Counted from the first letter of the stretch, positions 17,166 through 27,154 are shown. The stretch: DNA of 64,000 bases from Alkalibacterium pelagium (GCF_900109325.1 NZ_FNZU01000009.1:1-64000), one strand, 5' to 3'. Numbers and translations: made by a program. The notes: generated from the sequence alone by a model not told the origin.

Positions 17166-17956
17166 TGACTATTCTGGACACGATACTCGAAGAAAAGAAA
17201 AATGAAGTCAGCCGGCTGAAAAAGCTGGACTTAACCCATTTTCCGGAAAGAAATCGGATGCTGCATTCATTTTACAAGACCTGCAGAACGGCTGAAAAGG
17301 TTCAAGTTATTGCCGAGTTCAAACGCTCTTCCCCGTCAAAAGGAGAAATCAATCACCAGCTCGATCCCAGAACTCAGGCGATCGCCTACAGTGATGCGAG
17401 AGCCGGAATGCTGTCGGTTCTGACAGACCAGACTTTCTTCAAAGGAAGCATGCAGGATCTACTGGAGGTCAGCAAGACAGTTTCTCTGCCGGTTCTAAAC
17501 AAGGATTTCATTATCGACCCCATTCAGATCGACCAGGCGTATGCCTACGGGGCTGATGTCATCCTGCTGATCGTTGCAGCACTCACAGATTACAAGCTCA
17601 AAGAGCTGCATTATTATGCCGAAAGCTTAGGTATGGAAGTACTGGTTGAAGTGCATAATGAAGACGAGCTGAAACGGGCACGTCCACTGAGTCCCAAACT
17701 GATCGGCGTTAACAACAGAAACTTGAAGACGTTCGAAGTGAACCTTGAAGCAACTGAGCGACTGGCGCAATTAATTGATACGGAAAGCACAGTTCTAGTC
17801 AGCGAGAGCGGTATGCTCACCAGCGAAGATGTCAGACGAGTGGAGAAAGCCGGTGCGCGAGCGGTACTGGTAGGGGAAACGCTGATGAAGTCTGATAATG
17901 TAGCCGACACGATCAGATCCTTCTCCATTAAAAGAGGTGACAGTGATGCTGGTTAA
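17165..17956 (+). CDS. trpC: Indole-3-glycerol phosphate synthase
   Basis: 263 residues of a TIM-barrel enzyme that closes the indole ring. EFKRSSPSKGEI (phosphate-binding and catalytic Lys), VLNKDFIIDP, GVNNRNLKTFEV and LVSESGM are the expected motifs. The GTG start at 17165 shares a base with the trpD stop (TAGTG). Its 3' end overlaps trpF. Confidence 0.95.
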   Translation: MTILDTILEEKKNEVSRLKKLDLTHFPERNRMLHSFYKTCRTAEKVQVIAEFKRSSPSKGEINHQLDPRTQAIAYSDARAGMLSVLTDQTFFKGSMQDLLEVSKTVSLPVLNKDFIIDPIQIDQAYAYGADVILLIVAALTDYKLKELHYYAESLGMEVLVEVHNEDELKRARPLSPKLIGVNNRNLKTFEVNLEATERLAQLIDTESTVLVSESGMLTSEDVRRVEKAGARAVLVGETLMKSDNVADTIRSFSIKRGDSDAG

Positions 17957-18557
17957 AATTTGTGGCATCCGGACTGAAGAAGCGGCACATGCTGCAGTGG
18001 AATCGGGAGCTGATATGATCGGACTGGTCTTTGCAGAAAGCAGGCGGCAGGTCACACTGGAAGAAGCAGCACGTGTGCTGAAAGCTTTAGAAGGCAGATC
18101 GAGTAAAACTGCCGGGGTATTCAGAAATCAGTCTGTCGAAGAGGTCAACCAGATCTGCCAGGCGCTCGGTCTGGACTATGCCCAGCTTCACGGAGATGAA
18201 AGCCCAGCCTACTGCAGACAGATCGATGGCAAAGTCATTAAAGCTCTGTCCATTTCTTCACTCGGCACGGCCTCTGACTATCAGGACTGTTCAGACTTCC
18301 TGTTGATCGACAGCCAAGAACCTGGGAGCGGAGAATCGTTTGATTGGAACCGTCTCAAAGACGCCAGTTTAAGTTTACCGTGTATCCTGGCAGGTGGACT
18401 GACGCCTGAAAATGTCGGGCCCGCAATCGAAGCCGTGTCGCCCCAGGGGGTGGACGTATCAAGCGGCGTAGAAACAGACGGCACAAAAGATACTAAGAAA
18501 ATAAGACGATTTATCAGAGAAGCAAGACGCAGCAGTAATAGAGAGGAAGAGAGATGA
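17946..18557 (+). CDS. trpF: Phosphoribosylanthranilate isomerase
   Basis: 203 residues; isomerises phosphoribosylanthranilate to Cd[12 protein letters not shown] with the catalytic Cys at the N-terminus, the general-acid Asp in [15 protein letters not shown] and VDVSSGVE are all present. I prefer ATG 17946, eight bases after AGAGG; GTG codons at 17937 and 17943 are alternatives. It overlaps trpC by 11 bases and trpB by four. Confidence 0.94.
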   Translation: MLVKICGIRTEEAAHAAVESGADMIGLVFAESRRQVTLEEAARVLKALEGRSSKTAGVFRNQSVEEVNQICQALGLDYAQLHGDESPAYCRQIDGKVIKALSISSLGTASDYQDCSDFLLIDSQEPGSGESFDWNRLKDASLSLPCILAGGLTPENVGPAIEAVSPQGVDVSSGVETDGTKDTKKIRRFIREARRSSNREEER

Positions 18558-19771
18558 CCATGGCACAGACTATCAAAGACACAGCCCATAAAAAAGGACA
18601 TTTCGGACAATTCGGCGGTCAGTTCGTCCCGGAATCATTGATGCCGGCTGTCCTTGAACTGGAAGAAGTCTATGAAGAGGCTAAGAACGATCAGGCCTTT
18701 ATTGACGAGATGGAAGACTATCTGACCAACTATGTAGGCAGGCAGACGCCATTGACCTATGCAGCTCAGCTGACAAAAGAACTTGGTGGGCCGCAAATCT
18801 ATCTGAAAAGAGAAGATTTGAATCATACTGGGGCACACAAAATCAATAACGCCTTGGGGCAGGCGCTTCTGACTAAGCGCATGGGTAAAAAGAAAGTCGT
18901 AGCAGAAACCGGAGCCGGTCAGCATGGTGTAGCGACCGCTACAGTCTGTGCACTTTTAGGCCTGGACTGCATCGTCTTCATGGGCAAGGAAGATATCCGT
19001 CGTCAGGAGCTGAACGTCTTCAGAATGGAATTGCTCGGTGCTGAAGTAGTCAGTGTCGACCAAGGCGAAGGTACATTAAAAGATGCGGTCAATGAGGCTC
19101 TGAGATACTGGGTAGCTCATGTAGACGACACTCACTACATCATTGGATCGGTTGTCGGCCCGCATCCATTTCCAGCGATGGTCCGCGATTTCCAGAGTGT
19201 GATCGGAAAAGAAACAAAAGACCAGGTCAAAGCAGTCACCGGTCGACTTCCTGATGCGGTCGTTGCCTGCGTCGGTGGGGGGAGCAACGCAATGGGAATG
19301 TTTGCCCCATTCGTCAACGACTCAGAGGTGAAACTGTTCGGCGCTGAAGCTGCAGGCAAAGGCATCGAAACCGGCAAGCATGCCGCGACATTGAGCGCCG
19401 GGAAGATTGGTGTTTTGCATGGCATGATGTCCTATCTGCTGCAGGATGAAGCCGGACAGATCACTGAACCCTATTCCATTTCCGCGGGACTGGACTATCC
19501 GGGGATCGGACCGGAACACAGCTTCCTGAAGGACTCAGAGCGCGTAACCTATAAAGGGATAACGGACGATGAGGCTCTCGAAGGGCTCAAACTGCTTTCT
19601 CGCAAGGAAGGAATCGTTCCTGCTCTGGAAACGGCGCATGCCATTTCCTATGCAAGAGAAATAGCTGAAGGAATGACTGAAGACGAGACACTGGTCATCT
19701 GCCTATCCGGAAGAGGAGATAAAGATGTGACGACTGTAAAAGAACGACTAGGAGGAGACAGCCATGGGTAA
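18554..19771 (+). CDS. trpB: Tryptophan synthase beta chain
   Basis: 405 residues; joins indole with serine using PLP. The Schiff-base Lys is in [13 protein letters not shown] near residue 95, the phosphate-binding loop is [10 protein letters not shown], and GRGDKD is at the end. It is a standard TrpB1. The start overlaps the trpF stop (ATGA) and its end overlaps trpA by eight bases. Confidence 0.97.
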   Translation: MTMAQTIKDTAHKKGHFGQFGGQFVPESLMPAVLELEEVYEEAKNDQAFIDEMEDYLTNYVGRQTPLTYAAQLTKELGGPQIYLKREDLNHTGAHKINNALGQALLTKRMGKKKVVAETGAGQHGVATATVCALLGLDCIVFMGKEDIRRQELNVFRMELLGAEVVSVDQGEGTLKDAVNEALRYWVAHVDDTHYIIGSVVGPHPFPAMVRDFQSVIGKETKDQVKAVTGRLPDAVVACVGGGSNAMGMFAPFVNDSEVKLFGAEAAGKGIETGKHAATLSAGKIGVLHGMMSYLLQDEAGQITEPYSISAGLDYPGIGPEHSFLKDSERVTYKGITDDEALEGLKLLSRKEGIVPALETAHAISYAREIAEGMTEDETLVICLSGRGDKDVTTVKERLGGDSHG

Positions 19772-20540
19772 GGAGAAACTGGAACAGACACTTCAGGCCA
19801 CACTTGATAAAGGAGACAAGCTCTTTGTGCCTTACATCATGGCAGGAGACGGAGGACTGGATGTCCTGACTGACCGTATTGCCTTTCTGGAAGAAGCGGG
19901 AGCAAGTGCGATCGAACTGGGTATTCCTTTTTCTGATCCTGTAGCGGATGGGCCGACCATCCAGGCTGCCGGACTCAGAGCCTTGGAACATAAGGTTTCG
20001 TTAAAGGATGTGCTCGACCTTCTGAAAACGACTCGAAACACGAGAGAGATCCCGATCATCCTTATGACCTACGTCAATCCAATCATTAATTTCGGAACTG
20101 AAGCCTTCGCGGAAGCCTGTGAGGAATCAGGTGTTGACGGCCTCATCATTCCTGACTTGCCGATGGAAGAAGAGGACCATATTTTCCCTCATGTAAAAGA
20201 AAAAGGCATCGCCTTGATCCGACTGGCCGCACTGACCAGCCCTGACGACCGGTTGAAGCAGATCGGCGACCGCACGGAAGGCTTTCTGTATGCCGTAACG
20301 GTCAAAGGAACGACGGGTGCGCAGGCCACATTCGGTGAAGAGGTCGGGCCGTATATTGAAAAGCTCAAGACCTTCACATCCAAACCAGTCCTTGCCGGAT
20401 TCGGTGTGACGACTCCCGACCATGTCCGTGACCTGAGCCAGTACGGTGACGGAGTCGTCGTCGGAAGTAAAATCGTCTCCGACTTCCACGACGGAGTAAC
20501 TGATACGATCAGGGAACTGATTCAGGCTTCGAAAGGATAA
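19764..20540 (+). CDS. trpA: Tryptophan synthase alpha chain
   Basis: 258 residues of TIM barrel that releases indole from indole-glycerol phosphate. Catalytic Glu is in [16 protein letters not shown] near residue 52 and Asp in [12 protein letters not shown]. The ATG at 19764 is preceded by AGGAGGAGA inside trpB. It is the last gene of the operon; a terminator follows 20 bases later. Confidence 0.96.
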   Translation: MGKEKLEQTLQATLDKGDKLFVPYIMAGDGGLDVLTDRIAFLEEAGASAIELGIPFSDPVADGPTIQAAGLRALEHKVSLKDVLDLLKTTRNTREIPIILMTYVNPIINFGTEAFAEACEESGVDGLIIPDLPMEEEDHIFPHVKEKGIALIRLAALTSPDDRLKQIGDRTEGFLYAVTVKGTTGAQATFGEEVGPYIEKLKTFTSKPVLAGFGVTTPDHVRDLSQYGDGVVVGSKIVSDFHDGVTDTIRELIQASKG

Positions 20541-20558
20541 AATTTTGGAATATGGATG

Positions 20559-20596
20559 TGGACCGTTCTGTTTTGAGATAGAACGGTCCATTTTTA
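20559..20596 (+). terminator. Terminator of the trp operon
   Basis: GGACCGTTCT pairs with AGAACGGTCC and is followed by ATTTTTAT. Confidence 0.88.
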
Positions 20597-20613
20597 TACG
20601 CAGATGTAGTAGA

Positions 20614-20785
20614 TTCGAGTAAATGTCTGAGTTGTCGACACTCGAATAGACCATATAATGAGGTTATGAGCTGTTGGGAAGCATTATAGAATGACGAATG
20701 GTTCATATATTGAAGTTATGGTCTATTGAGCAGTAATCTGGAAGGTCGAATGTACCATAACATGAAGATATGGTACATTCACGAG
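20614..20785. repeat. Tandem hairpin repeats, 52-bp period (array A)
   Basis: Three units start with CGAAT at 20643, 20695 and 20747, exactly 52 bp apart. The first ~34 bases of each follow the pattern CGAAT....CATA..ATGA.G.TATG....TT; the rest diverges. Unit 3 is a perfect 12-bp stem (20748-20759 with 20769-20780). The left arm of unit 1 (20645-20655) is perfectly complementary to the right arm of unit 2 (20717-20727). A further inverted repeat, TTCGAGT/ACTCGAA, precedes unit 1. See the arrays at 30.5, 35.0 and 53.1 kb. Confidence 0.7.
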
Positions 20786-20795
20786 TTCATAAATA

Positions 20796-20832
20796 TAAAA
20801 AGGAACACCTCATATCTGCGGATATGAGGTGC
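20796..20832 (-). terminator. Terminator of the aldehyde dehydrogenase gene
   Basis: On the minus strand CACCTCATATC pairs with GATATGAGGTG and is followed by TTCCTTTTT. Confidence 0.87.
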
Positions 20833-20842
20833 ACAGCTTGAA

Positions 20843-22246
20843 TTATTTAAATATAGCCTTCAACTCAAGGTAATCCTCGACACCGTACAATCCATTCTCT
20901 CTTCCGAGTCCGGACTGCTTGTATCCGCCGAATGGGGCTTTTGGTGTGCGGGCACCGTCGTTGATGGTGATGTTACCTGTTTTCAATTTACGTGCGACTT
21001 TTATGGCTTCATCTTCTGGTCCAACTACTCCGCCGGACAGGCCGTAAATGGAGTCATTAGCCAGCTCAATCGCTTCTTCTACGGAGTCATAGGTGATGAC
21101 GACTAATACTGGGCCGAAGATTTCTTCCTGAGCAATCGTCATGTCATTCGTGACGTTGACGAAGACTGTCGGTTCCACGTAGTAACCTTTGCGGTCCAGC
21201 TTGTTTCCACCGAGCAGGACTTCTGCGCCTTCTTCTTTCCCTTTTTCGATATAATTCAGGACGGTTTCCATCTGACCTTCAGAAACGATGGGTCCGACCA
21301 TGGTGTCTTCATCGCTTGGATCATCGACTTTGATGTCTTTATAAAAATCTTTGATGACTTCCTTAGTTCGTTCCAGTTCATCCTTCGGTACAAAGAGACG
21401 TGAGAGTGCTGAACAGGTCTGCCCCTGGTTATGAAGCAGGGTATTGGCTGAGTTTTTGACAGCCATTTCCAGATCCCCGCCTTTAAGGTAGACCATAGGT
21501 GATTTTCCGCCCAGTTCCAGAACGATCTGTTTCACTGTCGTCTTCGCTTTTTCATACAGGCTCTTACCGACCTCAGTAGATCCTGTAAATGAAATTACGG
21601 ATACATCTTCATGACTGGTCAGGTAGTCACCCGTAGAGCTGCCGTCACCTGTAATCAGGTTGAAGACACCATCGGGAAGACCGGCTTTATCTACGATATC
21701 TGCTAAAAGAAGAGCAGTTAGGGGAGTCAGGTTAGGTGGCTTAACCACAACCGTATTTCCTGCCAGAAGAGCAGGGGTGATTTTTCTCTGAATCTGATTA
21801 AGCGGGTAGTTCCAAGGTGTGATGCAGGCTACGACACCGTATCCCTCTTTGATCACCGTCGCATTGTCGACTTCTTCTTCGAATGAGAAGCTATCTATTT
21901 CTTCGAGCGTTGCGCCCATTTCTTTTTCGGCGAGTCCGACTTGCGTATTCTTGGCAAACTGGCGTGAGGTCCCGAGTTCCTCGATCATCGTTTCGATCAG
22001 TTCCTCTTCACGTTCCTTGATGCCGTCAAGAATTTTCTGTACATATTTCGCACGCTTGGAAGGGTCTGTCGTATTCCACTCATCAAAGGCCGCTTTGGCC
22101 GCTGATACTGCACGGTTTACATCCTCTTCGTTGGCGTTGACTACTTTGTCGATCACTTCTTCAGTTGTCGGATTGATGACGTCCGCGTAATCATCAGACT
22201 GCGCATCCTGCCACTTTCCGTTGTAGTATAAGGTTTGTTTTGTCAA
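20843..22246 (-). CDS. NAD(P)-dependent aldehyde dehydrogenase
   Basis: 467 residues of the ALDH superfamily, oxidising an aldehyde to the acid. TPWNYPL and the Rossmann FTGSTEVGK motif bind the coenzyme. The catalytic Glu is in LELGGKSPM near residue 246, the Cys in NQGQTCSA near residue 279, and IFGPVL and FGGYKQSG close the site. I start at TTG 22246 because AAGGAGGAGA stands just ahead of it; an ATG ten codons upstream contains that site. The substrate is not evident. The gene stands alone, with its own terminator. Confidence 0.9.
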   Translation of the reverse strand: MTKQTLYYNGKWQDAQSDDYADVINPTTEEVIDKVVNANEEDVNRAVSAAKAAFDEWNTTDPSKRAKYVQKILDGIKEREEELIETMIEELGTSRQFAKNTQVGLAEKEMGATLEEIDSFSFEEEVDNATVIKEGYGVVACITPWNYPLNQIQRKITPALLAGNTVVVKPPNLTPLTALLLADIVDKAGLPDGVFNLITGDGSSTGDYLTSHEDVSVISFTGSTEVGKSLYEKAKTTVKQIVLELGGKSPMVYLKGGDLEMAVKNSANTLLHNQGQTCSALSRLFVPKDELERTKEVIKDFYKDIKVDDPSDEDTMVGPIVSEGQMETVLNYIEKGKEEGAEVLLGGNKLDRKGYYVEPTVFVNVTNDMTIAQEEIFGPVLVVITYDSVEEAIELANDSIYGLSGGVVGPEDEAIKVARKLKTGNITINDGARTPKAPFGGYKQSGLGRENGLYGVEDYLELKAIFK

Positions 22247-22468
22247 TTGACTCTCCTCCTTATTCCTATTATGCAAAAGAAGTGGGGAGATGCCAAACGA
22301 AAGAGCTTGAACGATATTAGCTCATGAAGTATCTAATGCGTTATTAAGCCCCTATTCAAAAAAAGAAAGCTCAAAGGGGGGACAAGGTGGTCTTTCCTTT
22401 AAGCTTTTCGATTATTCCATTTTATTCGCTACACAGGACATCAATTTTACTAACGATTAATTGAACAT

Positions 22469-23227
22469 CTAGTTTATCAAAGTATAAAGCTGTTCAGCTA
22501 TGGCCTGATAGCCTTCTTCATTTGGGTGGAAGTAATCCGTATAGAGAAAGTCTTCCATCTGATCCTGGAACAGATCAAAGGTCGGGACATAAGTGGAACC
22601 AGGATGTGACTCTACAAGCGAGCGGGTATCGTCGTTCCATTCAACAAGGTAATCGCTCAGTTCTGGAATGATCAGACTGTATGGGTTATATAAACCTATC
22701 AGTGCTATTTCGGCTTCTGAGTTTTGTGTACGAATATCTCCAATAATGGTTTCCAGATTTTCCAGATAGGCATTGAGTGTGTCTTCGAAGGCAACAGGCA
22801 GATCCAGATCTCTTTGAAAAGCCAGACGGTTCAAGTCATTTCCACCAATAGAGATGATGATCAGATCCGCTTCAGCAATAGTCGCATTGTTTTCTCCCGT
22901 TTCAATCAAGTCGACAAGCTGGCTGCTGGTGTACCCGGATATGGCCAGATTGGTCAGAATCTCATCACCGTCCCGATCCATCAACTCGAGGTACCGGTCA
23001 CCGATGCCGGAGCTCTCTTGGTCGCCAACACCGGAGCCTATAGAGTCTCCGAGGATGACGATATTGTTGATTTCTTCTTGAGGAACAGGTTCTTCGACTA
23101 GCTCAGACTCATCCTCTTCCTGTACTCCTTCATCTTCATCTCCAATTATAGGTAGACCGATATAGGTAATGGATGCTAGCAGAGCCACTGTAATTAACAG
23201 CAGAAGGATCCGCTTTTTCTTTTTCAT
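22469..23227 (-). CDS. Exported SGNH/GDSL hydrolase, copy 1
   Basis: 252 residues: an N-terminal membrane anchor or uncleaved signal (about residues 6-24), an acidic linker, then an SGNH domain. Block I GDSIGSGVGD, block III SIGGNDLNR and block V DYFHPNEEGY give the catalytic Ser, Asn and Asp/His. Such enzymes are esterases or lipases acting outside the cell. ATG 23227 follows AAGGAG. It is the last gene of a four-gene unit with a paralogous hydrolase and an ABC exporter; the two hydrolases are roughly half identical by eye. Confidence 0.87.
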   Translation of the reverse strand: MKKKKRILLLLITVALLASITYIGLPIIGDEDEGVQEEDESELVEEPVPQEEINNIVILGDSIGSGVGDQESSGIGDRYLELMDRDGDEILTNLAISGYTSSQLVDLIETGENNATIAEADLIIISIGGNDLNRLAFQRDLDLPVAFEDTLNAYLENLETIIGDIRTQNSEAEIALIGLYNPYSLIIPELSDYLVEWNDDTRSLVESHPGSTYVPTFDLFQDQMEDFLYTDYFHPNEEGYQAIAEQLYTLIN

Positions 23228-23289
23228 AGTTAATTCTCCTTGCATAAAAAATAGTAACAGGTTGGTTCGGTAATAGTTATTTATCTAAC

Positions 23290-24123
23290 TCAGTTCAGTA
23301 CCTGATAAAGTGACTCGGCGATCGTCTGGTAGCCTGCTCCGTTTGGGTGAAACAGATCATCTGACAGGTAATCAGCCAGATGGTATTGAAAAGCTTCATA
23401 GGTTGGGATATAGGCGAGTCGAGCATCGGCACTGGCAGCAAGACGAGATGCATGATTCCATTCGAGAAGCAGGCGGTTGATCTCCTGATCTTCTAAATTG
23501 TAAGGATCATACAAGCCAATCAGTGCCAGCTGGGCTTCAGGATTAAGTGACCGAATAGTTGTCAGAACAGATTCCAGATTACTTAAAAAGGCCGAAAGTG
23601 TCTCATCGAACTCTGCAATCATCGTTTCATTATCCTGGAAGTACAGGCGGTTCAAGTCGTTTCCGCCGATGGAAATCAGAATCAGATCAGCGGTTTCAAT
23701 ATCTAAATCGTATTCTCCAGTGTCGAGCTGATCCGCCAATTGACTGCTCACGAAACCGGGGACGGATATATTAGTCAATTCACGCTCCAGACTGTCATCC
23801 TGACTGAGCAATTCTAGGTAGCGCTGGTCGAAGCCGAGTCCGTCTTCATCACCGACACCTGAGCCTAAAGAATCGCCCATGACCAGAACGGTTTCCCATT
23901 CTTCAGGGTTTGGGTCAATCACCGATCGTTCTCCGATAGCTTCTTCAGGCATGCCGGCTATCGGTTCTTCAGTTGTGTCATCTGTCGGTACTGCCTGCTC
24001 GTCGACAGGAAGCTCGTCATCGCCTGTTGTGATAAAGACAGAATAGACAAAACCGGAGAGGAAGATCAGGGCTAACAGCGAAGCGATCAGAACGATTACG
24101 GGCCAGATTATTTTTTTATACAT
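23290..24123 (-). CDS. Exported SGNH/GDSL hydrolase, copy 2
   Basis: 277 residues with a membrane anchor (about residues 7-30), an acidic Thr/Glu-rich linker to ~residue 75, then the SGNH domain: GDSLGSGVGD, SIGGNDLNR and DDLFHPNGAGY. It is a paralog of the next gene downstream, so the pair arose by tandem duplication. AAAGGAGG precedes the ATG. It lies 21 bases after the ABC permease gene, hence probably the same transcript. Confidence 0.87.
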   Translation of the reverse strand: MYKKIIWPVIVLIASLLALIFLSGFVYSVFITTGDDELPVDEQAVPTDDTTEEPIAGMPEEAIGERSVIDPNPEEWETVLVMGDSLGSGVGDEDGLGFDQRYLELLSQDDSLERELTNISVPGFVSSQLADQLDTGEYDLDIETADLILISIGGNDLNRLYFQDNETMIAEFDETLSAFLSNLESVLTTIRSLNPEAQLALIGLYDPYNLEDQEINRLLLEWNHASRLAASADARLAYIPTYEAFQYHLADYLSDDLFHPNGAGYQTIAESLYQVLN

Positions 24124-24144
24124 AGGTATCCTCCTTTGAAGATA

Positions 24145-25146
24145 TCAGACAAGGACATCTCTTCGGCTGAACTGGACGAATCCGATGATCAGAGAAAGGA
24201 CCGCCCAGACCGCAAGTGTCAGAATCGAAAAGGTGAGCGTCATGCCTTCCACAGGCTGAAAGGACCCTGTCAGGTAACGGGGCAGGTCCAGATTCGTTAC
24301 GAAGAAGTACTGGACGAGTTCCCAGTCAGCGAGAAAGAACTGCAGGAACTGCCCACCGATCAGTGCAGCCATCAGGATGCCGATGGCTGAAGAACTACTG
24401 TCTACAAGCACGGAGACCATTAGAGTAATGGATGCAATGACGATCGAAACGAACCAGACCAGAGAATAAATGAGAATCGTGTAGCGCCAGCGCGAAATGA
24501 GAATGGTCGAGTCCGACATCAACGTGCCTTCTGATAAAGTAAAGCCAGTCAGAACGGGTTCGTTGATTCCCCATTCACCGAAAAACAGGAAGGAGACCAG
24601 AGTGGATAAGACGGCAACGAGAAAGACCAGTATAGTTGTCATCATGAATAAGGCCAGAAATTTACTCAGAAGGATTTTCCACCTTGGAACCGCGCGCGTC
24701 AGAAGGATCTTCACCGTACGATTCGAGAACTCTCCTGATACAAGATCGGCGGCCAGAATGATGACCAGCAGAGGGATGAACAAAACGATGCCCTGCTCGG
24801 CAAACTCAGTATTGAAAGAAAAAGCCGTCGGTGTGATCGGATTGATGTCATTCTCGATGAAATAAGTCAGCTGCTGGATTTCTCTGTCAAATGAGGTTCG
24901 GACATTTTCCGGAATCGATTCATTGGCCCGCCGTGATTCCAGATCATCAAGTCTCCGGTCCGCCAGATCTCTCCAGTCTGGCAGCTCTTCTCCCGTTTCA
25001 GCTTCAAACTGTTCCAGGTTTCTTTCATAAGCATATTGCTGGCCGTATGAAAACAGGCTGACAAAAATAAGCAGGAAAAAGAGGATCAGAAGCATTTTCT
25101 TCTTCAGAAGCATTTTAAGCAGTTCGTTTCTAGTCAAAGCAGTCAT
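24145..25146 (-). CDS. ABC-2 type transporter permease
   Basis: 333 residues. The first membrane helix (about 18-35) is followed by a ~75-residue charged outside segment and then five more helices, the ABC-2 membrane domain layout. It is 12 bases after the ATPase gene and works with it. The substrate is not evident; BcrAB-like exporters for peptides or lipids have this form. Confidence 0.87.
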   Translation of the reverse strand: MTALTRNELLKMLLKKKMLLILFFLLIFVSLFSYGQQYAYERNLEQFEAETGEELPDWRDLADRRLDDLESRRANESIPENVRTSFDREIQQLTYFIENDINPITPTAFSFNTEFAEQGIVLFIPLLVIILAADLVSGEFSNRTVKILLTRAVPRWKILLSKFLALFMMTTILVFLVAVLSTLVSFLFFGEWGINEPVLTGFTLSEGTLMSDSTILISRWRYTILIYSLVWFVSIVIASITLMVSVLVDSSSSAIGILMAALIGGQFLQFFLADWELVQYFFVTNLDLPRYLTGSFQPVEGMTLTFSILTLAVWAVLSLIIGFVQFSRRDVLV

Positions 25147-25158
25147 GTCCTCACCTCT

Positions 25159-26070
25159 CTACTGGATCGATTTGTTGTCAGTCAGGGATAAGAAAAGATT
25201 TTCGAGTGTCTGTTTCTTATTGTCAACGTAAGTAATTTTAAAGCCCTCTTCTACAAGGGTGCGGTTGATGCCCGGCAGCCGATCGACACCGACCAGGGCA
25301 GTCAGAGTCTGGTGTTCAAGAACTGTATCAAGAGCGAACCGTTCCTTGAGAAAAGTCTGAGCCTTTAAGGGCTGATCGACGGTCCAGACGACTTGGCCAG
25401 TAGACACGAGCTCCTCGACCGACGCATTCTTTATGATCCGGCCTTTATTGATGATGCTCACCCGGTCGCACATCAGCTGGACTTCACTGATCAGGTGGGA
25501 GGAAACGAGGACGGATATCCCGGTTTCTCTGGCCAGCTTCTTGACGATTTCTCTGAACTCATGGATGCCTTGAGGGTCCAGTCCATTTGTTGGTTCATCA
25601 AGAATCAGCAGTCTCGGCTTATGAATGAGAGCCTGTGCCAGTCCGACCCGCTGCTTCATGCCCATGGAATAAACATCGACTTTGTCGTGGATCCGTTTCT
25701 CCATACCAACCAGAGTGACCGCGTCATCAATGTCCTGCTTAGTCACGCCCTCAGACATATTGGCGAGCAGCTCGAGATTCTTGTAGCCGCTCATGTAGCC
25801 ATAGAGATCCGGCCCTTCAATGATGCAGCCGACGTTGGACATGGCTTTCACATAGTCGGTTTTAAGAGAATGACCGCAAATTGTTACGTCTCCACCAGTA
25901 GGTTTCGACAATCCGACGATCATCCGCAATGTCGTCGTCTTTCCCGACCCATTAGGTCCAAGAAAACCAAGTATTTCGCCTTCTCTGATGTCAAAACTGA
26001 CGTCGTGAATAATCTGGAGCTTTTTAATTTTCTTGGCAAGGTGCGACACCTTCAGTACAGATGATTTCAT
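25159..26070 (-). CDS. ABC transporter ATP-binding protein (BcrA-like)
   Basis: 303 residues. Walker A GPNGSGKTT (near 37-45), signature YSMGMKQRVGLAQ, Walker B LLILDEPTNGLDP and the switch His in VSSHLISE are intact. The C-terminal ~80 residues resemble the tail of BcrA/NatA-type exporters. ATG 26070 follows AAAGAGG. It is the first gene of the ATPase-permease-SGNH-SGNH unit. Confidence 0.9.
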   Translation of the reverse strand: MKSSVLKVSHLAKKIKKLQIIHDVSFDIREGEILGFLGPNGSGKTTTLRMIVGLSKPTGGDVTICGHSLKTDYVKAMSNVGCIIEGPDLYGYMSGYKNLELLANMSEGVTKQDIDDAVTLVGMEKRIHDKVDVYSMGMKQRVGLAQALIHKPRLLILDEPTNGLDPQGIHEFREIVKKLARETGISVLVSSHLISEVQLMCDRVSIINKGRIIKNASVEELVSTGQVVWTVDQPLKAQTFLKERFALDTVLEHQTLTALVGVDRLPGINRTLVEEGFKITYVDNKKQTLENLFLSLTDNKSIQ

Positions 26071-26296
26071 CACAGGCCTCTTTTCATTAGGTCAATCGAA
26101 AGGGGTGAGTCGAGTTTAAAATGCAGGTTAATCAGTGTGGATTGAGTTGTCTATATTGTAGCATTATATAAGTAAAGTATTGTAGCAGAACGCAAAAAAG
26201 ACAGACAGCTTTCGAAAGTACTCGGAGGGCTGACTATCTATAGGGATATGAGTAAAGGGTTATTGACTAACCAGCAGAAAGAAAGCAGATTCCGAT

Positions 26297-27103
26297 CTAA
26301 ACGTTTTTCACCCTAACTTGTATTTCAGTGATCAGATTCGTCTGGTTGTCATGGACGGTATCATGCAGGGCACGTTCATAGAAGTAGCCATCGAGTGGCA
26401 GAGTATGCTGTCTGCTGAAATCGATCAGTTTTTGGTAAGGCTGATGCAGCTCTTCTTCAGGACCTTGAAAGACGATGCGAAGGTAACTGCCAGCCGGTTT
26501 GGTATGAGTAGCTGATTCAGAAGAAGCGGCTTTGATGTAGAAGTAATCGTACTGTTCAGCAAAAGGATTCTCGAGCTTTTTATCCACGTCGATAAGGGTG
26601 CCATATTCGTTATTGGCAAGAAAGTGCAGATCCTTGTCATGAACGAAGGCAATAGCATCCATAATCCAGTCTGTCGGAGAACGGTTTTCCATCGGATGAC
26701 TGAGCAGGAGATGGTCTGCCGTGCAAGAAATCAGTTCCACTTCCATATGCGGCCGTTCAGCAATACTGATGTAGTGAAGCTTTCTGTCAATCGTATGCCT
26801 GATGCGTTCCAGTTCCTCCAGTTTGCGGTCGACATCATTGAGCCTGTTCTGAAGTGACAGCTTGAAATCATATAAGTCTCCTGAAAGGACCTTTTTGATT
26901 TCAGCCAGAGGCATATTCAGTTCCTTCAGTGAAAGGATCAGACTTAAGTCAAATACTTGTTTCAACGTGTAGTAACGGTAGTCGTTCTCTCCTTTGAATT
27001 CAGGTGAGAAGAGACCTATTTCGTCATAGTAATGCAGCGTCCGTTTATTGATGTCCACTAGCTCAGCCAGTTCGGCGATTCTGAGGCTGTTCTTTTTCTT
27101 CAT
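26297..27103 (-). CDS. MerR-family regulator with C-terminal effector domain
   Basis: 268 residues. The N-terminal MerR winged helix (RIAELAELVDINKRTLHYYD) is followed by a coiled coil (about residues 75-110, LQNRLNDVDRKLEELERI) and a ~150-residue GyrI-like drug-binding domain. It is divergent from a flavin-reductase-like gene; the intervening promoter has the lengthened spacer that MerR activators remodel. I use ATG 27103, since the family begins there; the frame extends upstream without a better site. The effector is unknown. Confidence 0.85.
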   Translation of the reverse strand: MKKKNSLRIAELAELVDINKRTLHYYDEIGLFSPEFKGENDYRYYTLKQVFDLSLILSLKELNMPLAEIKKVLSGDLYDFKLSLQNRLNDVDRKLEELERIRHTIDRKLHYISIAERPHMEVELISCTADHLLLSHPMENRSPTDWIMDAIAFVHDKDLHFLANNEYGTLIDVDKKLENPFAEQYDYFYIKAASSESATHTKPAGSYLRIVFQGPEEELHQPYQKLIDFSRQHTLPLDGYFYERALHDTVHDNQTNLITEIQVRVKNV

Positions 27104-27123
27104 AAGATAATCAGTCCTCCCCC

Positions 27124-27154
27124 TTGACTCTACAGTTACTGTAACCTTTATACT
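27124..27154 (+). promoter_or_regulatory. MerR-type promoter/operator with 19-bp spacer
   Basis: TTGACT (27124-27129) and TATACT (27149-27154) are 19 bp apart, and the spacer holds the perfect palindrome TACAGT-T-ACTGTA (27131-27143). This is the arrangement used by MerR activators and drives the plus-strand flavoprotein gene. Confidence 0.75.

Noticed and set aside
20643-20785. Possible CRISPR array in the repeat regions
   Set aside because: No unit is conserved along 23 bases or more, no unique spacers are separated by invariant repeats, and no cas gene is in the window.
25393-26064. 223-residue plus-strand frame opposite the ABC ATPase gene
   Set aside because: It is entirely antisense to a gene with intact Walker and signature motifs, has no ribosome-binding site and no protein family character.
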